From: Massariosphaeria phaeospora
Lineage: Eukaryota; Ascomycota; Dothideomycetes; Pleosporales
Reading direction: 5' to 3'
Assembly: GCA_011032825.1 (NCBI GenBank)
Contig: JAADJZ010000003.1
Span: forward strand, 1,054,001-1,118,000
DNA: 64,000 nt
The notes beneath the pieces were generated by a model. That model ran no database searches, was not told the DNA's origin, and worked only from the letters and a program-made list of their open reading frames with translations. Both the position numbers and the translations under genes were made by a program. Every line of letters begins with the position of its first letter. Within the stretch, counting starts at the first letter, position 1. This document shows positions 20,998 to 30,623 of the stretch, piece by piece.

Positions 20998-22302
20998 ATG
21001 CCCTCGCAAGACTATCTCATCGGTCTACGCGGCATTTTTACAGTCCAGTCATTCCTCTTCGTTTTCTTGCAAACCTTCACGCCCACCGCAGTTGCAGATT
21101 CGAAAAACACCACTGGTCCACTATATCAGACCATCCTCCGCAAATCCCTCTCCGTCCTCTGCTGGAATGAATCCTTCATCTACTCATTTATTATCCTGCT
21201 TTCCGCGCGCACACTGTGCCTGCCCTTCCTGACCGAACCGAACCGAACCGTCTGCTCTTCGTCCATCTTCCGCCGCGGCATCAGACTATGGATCCCAACA
21301 TTTGTTGCATTTTCGCTATCGGTAGCTGCTTTCAGCACCACCTCGACGCAATACATCGACGACTTCCTCGAAGTAACCGGAAACATATCGACCATGACGC
21401 CTAAACGCATGCGTAACTTCCTCGTCTACTTCAACTCGTTCTTCGACATTTTCTGGCTTACCAAGTGGTATGGCTCGCAAGCCGCGAACCAGGTGTTCCC
21501 GTCTGGCACTCTTTGGATCGTCTCGGTCATCTTCCAACAGAGCTACACCGTCTACATGACCATGGTCATCGTGCCCTACACACGAGCTTCGTGGCGTGTG
21601 AAAGCGCTGACGATCTTCATCGTGACGGCATTCTGGGTTCAAAGCTGGGCGTGGTATAGTGTCACGGGCCTCCTTCTCGCCGACGCCGTTTGCAACATGA
21701 ACTTGCAGCATAAATCTCGCGCCGGGGCCCGTGTAGGCAAGTTCAGAGTTCCCATGTGGCCATTGTACACGGTGTTCATTCTTGCGGGTGGGCTGCTGCA
21801 GTTTCTGTTCATTGCTTGGAGACCGGAGCATAGGAACACGGAGCTGCAGGGCCATACCGGGCTGTACACCGACGCGTCCTTGAACACAAAAGTCGACGTC
21901 GACGAGCCGCAGGCCCGCGATGACAATTATTTGGTCATCATAGGCATCATGTTGCTAGTCGAGACATATAACAGTATACAGAAGGTTTTACGGAGTAGGA
22001 TTCTCGTAGAGATGGGAAGGAGGAGCTTCAGTAAGTCGTACTTCATCTCACTTGCTTGGTATTTTAGGATGCTGACAGAATGTTTAGGTGTGTTTCTTGT
22101 ACAGCCTCTCGTGATTTACACGGCTGGTATCAAGCTGTACATGCACATGTATGCGTCGGGGGCGAACCATGAGATCGCCACTTTCGCATGCTTCGTTGTA
22201 TGTCTGTCCTTGACACTGGTAGCTGCGGAGGTGTTCTATCGGAGTGTCGATATACCGAGTGTGGTGATCGCCAGGGAAGCCTGGAAGTGGGTTAAGGCCT
22301 GA
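20998..22302 (+). CDS. Acyltransferase-3 family membrane protein
   Basis: Exons 20998-22030 and 22088-22302; 415 aa from ATG 20998 (MPSQDYLIGL). The 57-nt intron 22031-22087 (GTAAGT, CTGAC branch, TTTAG) is a multiple of three without a stop, so unspliced RNA would add 19 residues. The N terminus reads QDYLIGLRGIFTVQSFLFVF, the typical first helix of acyltransferase-3 (OafA/NodX-like) proteins. It is followed by about nine more hydrophobic segments including FWVQSWAWYSVTGLLLADAV. That segment resembles AQSWGSYLWLGLLLTD in the fusion protein at 13931-16915, so the two are probably related. Such enzymes move acyl groups across a membrane onto glycans. Proximity to the GT2 synthase suggests the substrate. 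Confidence 0.8.
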   Translation: MPSQDYLIGLRGIFTVQSFLFVFLQTFTPTAVADSKNTTGPLYQTILRKSLSVLCWNESFIYSFIILLSARTLCLPFLTEPNRTVCSSSIFRRGIRLWIPTFVAFSLSVAAFSTTSTQYIDDFLEVTGNISTMTPKRMRNFLVYFNSFFDIFWLTKWYGSQAANQVFPSGTLWIVSVIFQQSYTVYMTMVIVPYTRASWRVKALTIFIVTAFWVQSWAWYSVTGLLLADAVCNMNLQHKSRAGARVGKFRVPMWPLYTVFILAGGLLQFLFIAWRPEHRNTELQGHTGLYTDASLNTKVDVDEPQARDDNYLVIIGIMLLVETYNSIQKVLRSRILVEMGRRSFSKSYFISLAWYFRMLTECLGVFLVQPLVIYTAGIKLYMHMYASGANHEIATFACFVVCLSLTLVAAEVFYRSVDIPSVVIAREAWKWVKA

Positions 22303-22998
22303 GCGTTGGGAGAGCCATATATACGTACGGAGTCAAAGCCATAAGTAGCTTCAGATTTATCTTTTCCGCCATAAACTAAATACGAACAACCCTTAGCATA
22401 ATGTATTTCTAATTGCGCACGTAAGCGACCGCAACCCTCTATTTAGACTCTCACGCCTTGACAGTACGAACACTCCTTAGCATAATATATTTCTGATTGC
22501 GCACGTAAGTGACCATAACCCTGTATCTAGACCCTGTCGCCTCTACACACCCAGCTTGAGCATTACCCACTATAGTAGATATAACAGGCATTGCACAGAC
22601 ACATGCGAACAATCTATCTGTAGCTGGAAACTGCTATACTGTCAAGAGGATAGCCCAAGGCCATTCTGAGATCCATTTGTATTCGTGTCCATTGGCCCAC
22701 ACAACACACAAATGCGTATATATATACCCTACCCTCTATCCTACAATCCAAACCACACGCACATATATCCCGCTCACATATCTCCAATCCCCCCCTCAAA
22801 TCCATGAACAAGAAAACATCGTCAAGAAAGTTGAAAAAATCGGGGTGTGAAACAAGAAGGGAAAAATTAGAGAGCTGAAGAAGAGTAACAGGAACGTCTA
22901 TACAAAAGCTCATCCAAGGAGAATACCGTGCTCGCTCGCCCGCACACGCTTTCGCTATGCAAAAACCCTCAGTAACCAAGAACAAAAGGTATCCAAAA
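22303..22998. other. Intergenic region between convergent genes
   Basis: This 696-bp stretch holds the 3' ends of the acyltransferase and kinase genes. It contains an 84-bp tandem duplication (22381-22543), listed separately. No gene was recognised. Confidence 0.5.
22381..22543. repeat. 84-bp direct tandem duplication
   Basis: Copy 1 begins at 22381 and copy 2 at 22465; both start TACGAAC and run through CTTAGCATAAT, ATTGCGCACGTAAG and the CCCTGT/CTAGAC region. Substitutions between copies are mostly transitions. No coding role is seen. Confidence 0.8.
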
Positions 22999-25765
22999 TC
23001 ATGTAGAACAAGTGTCCTTCGCCTCAGCCGCAGCCACCAATTGTGGAAGCAGTAGCAGTGGAGGCGGCTTCTTCTTCTCGTCCTCTTCGATAGCCTCGGG
23101 TGTGGCCACCAGCGCCGACTCCTCGACCACAAACTCCCCCGGCCGCATAATCGGGCTAAACTCGTCCACTTCCTCAATATCATCCTCGTCTTCCTCTTCG
23201 ATGCCCATGATCTCGCCGCTGCGTCGGCCCTGCACACTCGTGCTCCGCGATGCTGCGTCGCTGCGGATGCGGTGGTGCGCGGGAGAGCCGCTCGTGTTGA
23301 GGTTGAGCATGGGGCCTTTGAAGGGGCTGCGTTTACGCTTCGCGAATATGAGACCTGGGGAAGGAGGTGGGGCTGTGCCAAAGGCGGCACCGCCTTCACT
23401 GATGGGGCCACGTACGACGCGGATGTTGGAGGGAAAGGAAGTGCCGGTCGGGGTCGCGGGCAAGACTTTGACAGAGGCGTGGGGGGATTTGGTTTTGTGG
23501 CCTGAGACGGAGACGGTCGGAGAAGCGATGGATGCGGACGATGTGGAAGAGGCTTTGGAGTGCGTGTGGTGGTGATGCGGCATGGAGCGAATTGAGGAGA
23601 TGGATGAAGATGTCGACTTTCTGCCTCGCAGGCCGCCCGAAGATCGTCTATAGGAGGAACGAGGAGTTAAAGGTGCTGGCGAAGCTGAGGGGCGTTTGCC
23701 GGATCCATGAGTTGATAATCTGGGCCGCGGCGTGGAGTGGGTTGAAGGCGTGATGCTTGAGTGTGTATGCAGTCCTGAATTACGATTAACATTACTCGTG
23801 CGCCGCCGTGAATCAGGCGATTTGCTTGGCTGCGGTTGTGTTGGAGACTTTGCGCTGCTGGCTTTCGAGGCTCCAGGCGATCGTGCTCTTTTAGAAGTCT
23901 CTTTGATCCAATTCCTAAGAGTTGCGAGATGATGGATGAAGGGCTGCTGGTACTTCTTACGACGCTTGGGAACGAATCCATTCGGAGACAGCAGATCAGG
24001 GTTAGTGTTAACAACCTGTAGCAAGCTGCCCCGCGATCTCCGCTTGTCCAGCTCTTTTGGAGGTAGCGGAGGGCGCGAAGACGAGCCCGAGCCGCGGTCG
24101 TGAACTATTTCAATTGGCGGGAGTGGCTTCTCGACCGCAAGATTGTTCGTGGAGGACGATTCTGGCAGTTGTGGTAAATCTGGCGCACCTATACCGACGT
24201 CAAAATGAATCACTTGTGAGGGGTCGCATTTACTCACCATGTGTGCTGGTCCGCTTCATACTTCGTCCCCGGCTCTTAGGCGTATCTCCGAGCACTGGAG
24301 AATGCAGCCCATCTTCGTCAATCTCTTTTATTGTTGGGGCAAGCTTATCCAGACGGCTGCTGGCAGCGCTTAGGCGTCTCAGACTCTTAGCCTCCGCTTC
24401 CCGCTCTTTCCGCTTGCGCTCGCGTCGCCGTGCTTTGCGCTCTTCTTTATCTAGCAGCAAGCCCCACCAGCCAGCAAGACCATCGCACCGTTGCGCGAGA
24501 ACGTTCTCGATGACCGTGTCGATATCCACCCCAGCACCGCGCATCCGATGGAGCACTTCCTTCTCCAGGTCCGTTGTAAAAGGGGCCGGTTGCTGTAGTT
24601 TCAATATCTCCTGCTGGCGGGGCGCATGTTCTGCCAGCCAGGGGTTCTGTAGGATGTCGGCAAGTGTAGGTCTAAGGATCGGCCGTTTGGAAAGCAATAT
24701 CTGGCATAATTCTTTTGCCTGGGGCGGGAAGGTGTCTGGATACTTTGGGTCCTCTTTTAAGATTTTAGTTTTCGTGGTCGTTTCATCGTCATCGTCAAAT
24801 GGCAGTTCGCCAGCTAAGAGCGCGTACAGAATGATACCCAAACTCCAAACATCTACCTTCTCACCCGCATATTTTTCCCCCTTCAACATCTCCGGCGCAC
24901 TGTAGCACATGGTTCCGCACCATGTCTGCAGGTAATTCGACTTGCCCTCGTACTCGCGCGTGAAGCCAAAATCGACCAACTTGACGTTTTCGTGCTTGTC
25001 CAGGAGTATGTTCTCGAGCTTGAGGTCGCGGTGCACGCAGGACTTGTTGTGGACGTAGGAGACAGCGCCGACCAGCTGGGTGAAGATCTTCTGCACCTTG
25101 GCGGGTTCGAGGGACCCCTTGTCGAGGAGGTAGTTGTACAGCTCATCGCCTGGCACCTGGAGTCAGCGGTGGTTTGCACGTTCGCCAGCAACGGATGCAT
25201 ACCCGGGCAGTATTCGAGCACCAGCCACACCAGCGACTCGGTGACTATGACTTCGTACAGGCGGGCAATGTGCGGGTGGATGAACTGGCGGTGGTGGTGG
25301 ATCTCGCGGGCCAGGTTGGCGTCGTCCTTCTTCGCCGACTTGAGCACGACCTGGCGCTGTCAGTCATAGCTGGCAGCAGGTGCAGCGGGGGCCACGGCCA
25401 CGGCCACGGGCAGCGCACCTTGGAGCCATTGGTGAGGCGGTGGGAGGCCAGATAGACGCGGCCAAAGCTGCCCTTGCCGATGAGGCGGCCGAGGGTATAG
25501 TTGCCGACCGTCTGCAGGTCGGTCGCGGCGAACTCACTGCGGCGCGCGGGTCAGCAGGCGCGCTCTCACTGTGGGAGTCGCAGCGGCAGGCGCGGGGCGG
25601 GGGCGTGGGCGTGGGCGGGGGCTTACTCGAGGAGCTCCTTGTACGAGTTTGCGAGCTGGCGCGGGCGTCAGTATCAGCAGGAGGCAGGACGGGGACGCGG
25701 CGGCACGGGCGCACCTTCTTGCGCTGGGCCTGCACTTCCGCCTGCGCCCTCAGAGTCGACTGCAT
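22999..25765 (-). CDS. Ser/Thr protein kinase, CAMK/SNF1-like, with long disordered tail
   Basis: Six exons on the complement: 25715-25765, 25627-25655, 25419-25536, 25203-25350, 24238-25149 and 22999-24188; 815 aa. All five introns are 49-90 nt. The short first exons join to read QRKKLANSYKELLDEF and then VGNYTLGRLIGKGSFGRVYL. Kinase landmarks are the glycine loop GKGSFG, the lysine in VVLKS, HRDLKLEN, DFG, a Thr/Cys-rich activation segment (YLQTWCGTMCYSAPE) and WSLGIILYALLAGELPF. All catalytic residues are present. The 500-residue C-terminal part is Ser/Pro/Arg-rich and disordered, with an acidic patch (GIEEEDEDDIEEVDEF). Filamentous fungi have a conserved kinase of this layout, but I cannot assign a yeast orthologue; the glycine loop does not resemble Kin4 or Kin1. 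Confidence 0.87.
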
Positions 25766-26400
25766 CGATTGCGCGACGGCGACGGCGGCGGCTCGTCGGG
25801 CGAGGCGTCATCTACCGCATGCGATGCAAACAAACACCTGCGGAGAACAGCCCTGGGCCCGCCGAACGAGGCAGCCTCGGGCGCGGTCGGCGGCGCGCGG
25901 CGTCTGACGAGGATAGAGAGATGTCGATTTAGGGATATCGCGGGAGAGATGGCGGCCGAGGAGCAGGCGGAGACAGGCTGAACATGTGTCGTGTCGAGGA
26001 GTCGTGTCGAGGAGCAGCCCGGCGTGCCGTCGTCGTCGTCCTCCAACACTCTCCTGAGCTCGGAGCTGCTGTGCGCGTCCCGCTGCTGGTTGGCTCACCT
26101 GGCCGCTACCCCCGGCGTCGATCTCCCACGGCGGCGGGCCCCAGCTGTTTAAATAGGTAGACGTCGACGAGCAGTTCGACGGTCGTCACACTGTGTGGTT
26201 ATATGATATACACCCGCCTGCGTCTGAAACAACTGCATCTTTTGTGCCACCGCCCACGAGCCCGCTGTGCCCATTCCGCATATCCTTTCCGAAACCCACA
26301 TGGAGGCTCCACCCAGACCCCTATGACGTTACTAGATATGTCCCTAAATGATGACCCTTTCTCCACCTAGGCTTATATACAACATCTGAGCAGCCGGCTT
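25766..26400. other. Intergenic region between kinase 5' end and nitronate monooxygenase 3' end
   Basis: This GC-rich 635-bp stretch is upstream of the kinase start. Overlapping open frames on both strands here are compositional. It should contain the kinase promoter and 5' leader; no motif is named. Confidence 0.45.
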
Positions 26401-27450
26401 CTAGAGCTTGCTGCTCTGCCCAGCGATATACGTCTGGCCGAGCTGGAGCATCTCCACGGCCTCGCTCACCATGTCATCGACAATCTGCTTCGCTGGCTTG
26501 ATATCCGTGATAACGCCCGACACCTGGCCCATCAGGAACGGAATGTCCACGTCCTTCCCATCGTCCATGTCCTTCATGATCGGCACCACTCCCTTGTCCG
26601 TCAGCTCCTTGATCTCGTCCTGCCGCGCCTCCCAGTCCAGAATGTAGTCGTTGTACCTGACCCGCAGCGGCCGCCCGCTGAGGACCAGAGTCCGGCCCGT
26701 GTCTGTGAACGAAGCTGAGACAACATGCTCCTTGTGCATCTGCGAGCAGCCCGCCTCTTCACTGGCGACAAACCGCGTGCCCACCCAGACTCCCTGAGCG
26801 CCTTGCATCAAGCTGCTCGCGAGACCACGTCCGTTGTAGATGCCGCCTGCGGCTACCACAATGGCGGGCTGGCCGGTCAATGGGCTCGTGTACTTTCGAG
26901 CAACGTCGACCACGGCGGGGATCAGGATGCTGTTGGCGATGTCGCCAGTGTGGCCGCCGCCCTCGCCTCCCTGCGCGCATATGATATCCACACCAGCTTC
27001 CAGCGCCTTCACTGCATGTTTCGGCGCACCAACCATATTCATAATGAGAACACCAGCTTCGTGGAGCCGCTTGATTGTATGAGCAGGTGGTACACCTACC
27101 GCACTGACAAACAGCTTGGCACTGTTCTTAATGGTGACTTCAATCAGCTCGTCCAACTGGCCATGGGTGTAGTCGTGATTGGTCTTGCGTGCTGAGCCAC
27201 CGACTTGTGGCAGCGCGAGGTCAACGCCGAATGGGGAAGACTTGTTCTTCAGCTTGGACTTGAGCTCGTCGATGATGGATTGGAGCTGCTCCGGCGTGTA
27301 ACCCAGTCCACCAATGACTCCCAGTCCACCCGCGTTTGACACAGCCGCAGCAAGAGCACCGCCTGAAGCCCTAGCCATACCAGCGAGAATGATCGGGTAC
27401 TGGATCCCTAGAAGCTTCGAAAGCGGCGTTTGGAGAGTAGACGTCGACAT
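26401..27450 (-). CDS. Nitronate monooxygenase with C-terminal peroxisomal signal
   Basis: Single exon, 349 aa from ATG 27450 (MSTSTLQTPL); an in-frame ATG at 27477 would add nine residues. The enzyme class (formerly 2-nitropropane dioxygenase) oxidises alkyl nitronates, including propionate 3-nitronate, using FMN. Landmarks are PIILAGMARASGG near the N terminus, the FMN-phosphate segment AQGGEGGGHTG, and VVAAGGIYNGRGL followed by QGVWVGTRFVASEEA. The protein ends GQSSKL; the terminal SKL is a classic type-1 peroxisomal targeting signal, so import into peroxisomes is predicted. It is a single gene with no pathway neighbours. Confidence 0.92.
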   Translation of the reverse strand: MSTSTLQTPLSKLLGIQYPIILAGMARASGGALAAAVSNAGGLGVIGGLGYTPEQLQSIIDELKSKLKNKSSPFGVDLALPQVGGSARKTNHDYTHGQLDELIEVTIKNSAKLFVSAVGVPPAHTIKRLHEAGVLIMNMVGAPKHAVKALEAGVDIICAQGGEGGGHTGDIANSILIPAVVDVARKYTSPLTGQPAIVVAAGGIYNGRGLASSLMQGAQGVWVGTRFVASEEAGCSQMHKEHVVSASFTDTGRTLVLSGRPLRVRYNDYILDWEARQDEIKELTDKGVVPIMKDMDDGKDVDIPFLMGQVSGVITDIKPAKQIVDDMVSEAVEMLQLGQTYIAGQSSKL

Positions 27451-28079
27451 GGTGGTTTTGTTTCTTGTAACGAGCATGTGCTGTTGAGAAAATATTGCCA
27501 GGTCTCATAGCATTCACTATTGAGATGAATACAAGAGACGGCGCTGCACAAGCGTGCAGGTCGGAGCGCAGGGGTAACGGGGATAATAAATCGAACCGAG
27601 GTCGTCCGAATTAGATTCAGTCACATGACATCTACTCACCCGGCCTCCCTCACCTATTGTTAGCATCGATAGCATGATACCGTAGCAAAGCGTCCGCCCG
27701 CCGTCCGGCCTCACTTCTGTTTGTGTTTGTGTAAGCGATACACTTAGGCTTTTTGTTCAGGCTCGGGTGATAATCATGACACTCTCATCGTTCTCAAGCG
27801 AATGTGAAGCAGCATAGAACATGTAGACCATTGGCAGAATAATGTACAAGCCCCCGGGGTATGCCAAGATAAAAATGCTATGGCTCACTCTAGAACCACT
27901 AGACGCACATGCACCAGCACGAGCCCCGTATAGCGCCTGTGACGCCTACCGAGTTGCCCATATCGTTTGGTCTGGCAAATACCACCCCAGAGTTATGTGC
28001 CTGGGGGCTACGCTGTGATCGTTCGGTAATCTGTTTCATCCCGACAGAGAGCACTGGGCACATCGAGCAATCATAGTCG
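27451..28079. other. Intergenic region, no gene recognised
   Basis: This 629-bp stretch lies between the start of the nitronate monooxygenase gene and the 3' end of the taxilin gene, both on the minus strand. It contains a short GTTTGTGTTTGTGT tract near 27719. Nothing else was seen. Confidence 0.45.
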
Positions 28080-29850
28080 TCAGCGCTTGACTCCGTTGAC
28101 CTGACCATTGGCTTGCCTCTGCCCATGGCCATTCACTTTCCCGTTCGCAAGCGTCTGCGGAGGCGGTGGGGGTGGAGGGACTGGCCCAAAAGGGCGGCGT
28201 TCAGGCACTGGTTCCATGACGTCCTCCTCTGTGTCATCATCGTACTCTCCACTACCCTCGTCGTCTTCATCTTCATAATCATATTCGCTCTCCGTTATTT
28301 CATCGTCCTCTTCCAGCTCACCCATGGGAACCTGACCTCGTCCTTGAGCTTGCATTCCGCGACAAAGAGTCTCCAACCGTGCAATTTTCTTGCGCTGGTC
28401 CTCGACCTCTTTGTTCTTTCTCGCCATTTCATCTTGCATCTTCGTACGTTCCTCGACCATCTCGCCGATATTATGCCTCGTGACCTCCTTGTTACGTGTA
28501 AGGTTCTGGTTCTCTTTTTCAAGGCGCTTGGTTTTCTTGGACATTTCCTCCATTTCCTTCCTGAAGGTTAGGAATAAGTCGTTGGAGTTGTTGAGCGTCT
28601 CTTCTACCTGCATCTAGTCAGTATTAACTAAAATGTTATGAGATATGACATGCCAATGGTGAGTGACGTACCTGCTTGAATTTCTCAACATATATGTTCA
28701 GCTGAGTCCGTAGCTCAGTCTCCGTTTGTGAGAAGGTAGACACTTGTCTTGTCAGTTGGTGGGACTTGGAAGATTCTTCCTCTTGTTGTTTGCGCTGTTG
28801 TTCTAAACGGGCCATTTGGTACTGTATCTCGAGGTCTTTGGTCCGTAGAAGTGAGTGGAACTGCAACTCGCGTAGCTCATACTGATCGATGAAGGACTTG
28901 AACTTCTGACGAAATCTATTACACGCCTCAGTATCATTACACCATAACTTCGCCGCACACTTACAGCTCGTCCAATTCAATGTCCATTTGATTTTGCGGT
29001 TCAGGTTGATTTTGCGCTGCAATGCAATCCTCCACATCCGCGAGTAAAATTTCGAGGCGGCGATGGAGGTCTTCCCGGGCCGCAGATTCAGTCGTCTCGA
29101 TCTTTTGCAGTTCATCTTTGAGTTTCTTGTTCTCTTTGGCAAAATCCCGAGAGAGTTTATCAAGCTTATCCTTGATGCTGGTCACTTTGTTCAGCTCCGA
29201 TCTCTGTGCATCTTTCTCTTTCTGAAGTTGATCTCCGCGTTTTTTCGCCTTCTGGTAGTCTCGTTCGGTGCGTTTCATGTCAGCGAGGAGCTCGGTGTAT
29301 TTCTTCTGCACAACCTCGAGACGGCTCAGCGGTCCGTCCATGTTCGACAGGAGAGAGGAAAGCTCCCGGTTCGCTTTCTTCACCTCACGCTCTGTGGTCC
29401 CAAAGTCAGCGGTGTATTCAAATGCCCGACCGGTGTCCATGTCAAGTCGCATCTGCAGTCGCCAGCTAGGGCTAATTGGTAGGTTCGAAAGCAACACGGC
29501 CCCTGCTTTCTCTGCGCTCCAGCCTTGCATTGTTACTCGTAGCGGAAGTTTGACATGAGGACCCTCGTCTAGCGCATGGTAAGGGCCAACCCACCTATCT
29601 CAAGCTCCTGTTCCTTGTCCCCTGCAGCATCCAGCTCTAACTGTGCAATCTTGGCCTGGATTTGCTTCTGTTGCTCGGAGGCATCAGGCGCCTTCTTGCC
29701 CTTGCCCTTCTTCGCAGGCGGAGGGGCATGTTGTGCGGGAGCCATGGATGCCGATGTTGACACGGATGCGCTGCGACTGGCGTCCATACGGGCGGGATTC
29801 GATCGGGGTAGATTAGAGGTCGGCTGGTGTTGGTGGGCGACGGTGGCCAT
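28080..29850 (-). CDS. Taxilin family coiled-coil protein
   Basis: Four exons on the complement: 29595-29850, 28965-29391, 28672-28915 and 28080-28607; introns 203, 49 and 64 nt; 484 aa. After a Pro/Lys-rich N terminus, about 330 residues are almost continuous heptad coiled coil. Splicing joins QELEI to EREVKKANRELSSLL and LDEL to FRQKFKSFIDQYELRELQFHSLLRTKDLEIQY, stretches characteristic of taxilins, which bind syntaxins and act in vesicle traffic. The C terminus is very acidic (EYDYEDEDDEGSGEYDDD) and then proline-rich with a run of eight prolines. The first intron is longer than usual; an extra micro-exon was considered but is not needed for the conserved sequence. Confidence 0.87.
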
Positions 29851-30623
29851 GGGCGGTGGAGTCGCTCGCCAGGCGCTTCAGATGCCGAGAACCCCCTCGT
29901 GACGTCTTCCAGCGGGTCTTGAAGGCTGTGCACCGCAGAAGTCGTGCAGTACAGCTAATGCGTTCACATAGGCAGAGTGTGGCTGTTGGACCGTATACAG
30001 AAACTTGGTCGCAAAGGGAGGCGTGCGGGCACTGCTAGCTGACGTCTCGGAGGTATTCGCTCGGAAGCTGGACGGCGCGCGAGAGGCGATCAGGCGGACG
30101 TGGGCGCGGGTGTATGGGTCGATTCGGCGGCAGCGTTGGATTCAGAGCGGTCCACGGATGGCGGCACGAGGAGGCGTGTGGAACAGAGCGAGCGTGGAGT
30201 AAGAGTGCGAGAGGGGAGTGTGCAGCGACCTGGGGAGGTTTCGTCGAGGTAGGTAGGTAAGGTTCTTCGCCCGGGTCACGCTTAAGAGGCCGCACAACAC
30301 TCAATCCAAACAGTCTCTACGCCGCACACAAGGTCCTGGACCAGCTGCTCTGCCTGCAGCCGTCTCGGACGGGCGAATACAATCGCTCACGCGCCGCAGA
30401 AGGCGATGCTTCCCATTTGCAGGGGCAGATCGCAGCATTCGCAGGGCCTGACTAATCCGACCGCTAGCCTGGAAGCCGGCTAGCACTGTTGCTCATCCAA
30501 TCGGCGCCGAACTGCGAAGCGCGGTCATGTCATCCCGAATTTCTCGCCGTCCGCCGTCCAGCCTCTCGCGGTCAAAACTACACCGGCCACCTCTGTCTTT
30601 CAGTTCATTCTCACAGCCCCGCA
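29851..30623. promoter_or_regulatory. Shared region between divergent taxilin and CYM1 genes
   Basis: This 773-bp stretch separates two divergent starts. The last 150 bp before the CYM1 ATG are pyrimidine-rich (CTCTGTCTTTCAG), as expected for a fungal leader. No other gene was seen. Confidence 0.45.

Noticed and set aside
29392..29594. Possible extra exon inside the long first intron of the taxilin gene
   Set aside because: The open frame there lacks taxilin-like sequence, and joining across the whole 203 nt gives the conserved LEIEREVKKANREL run.
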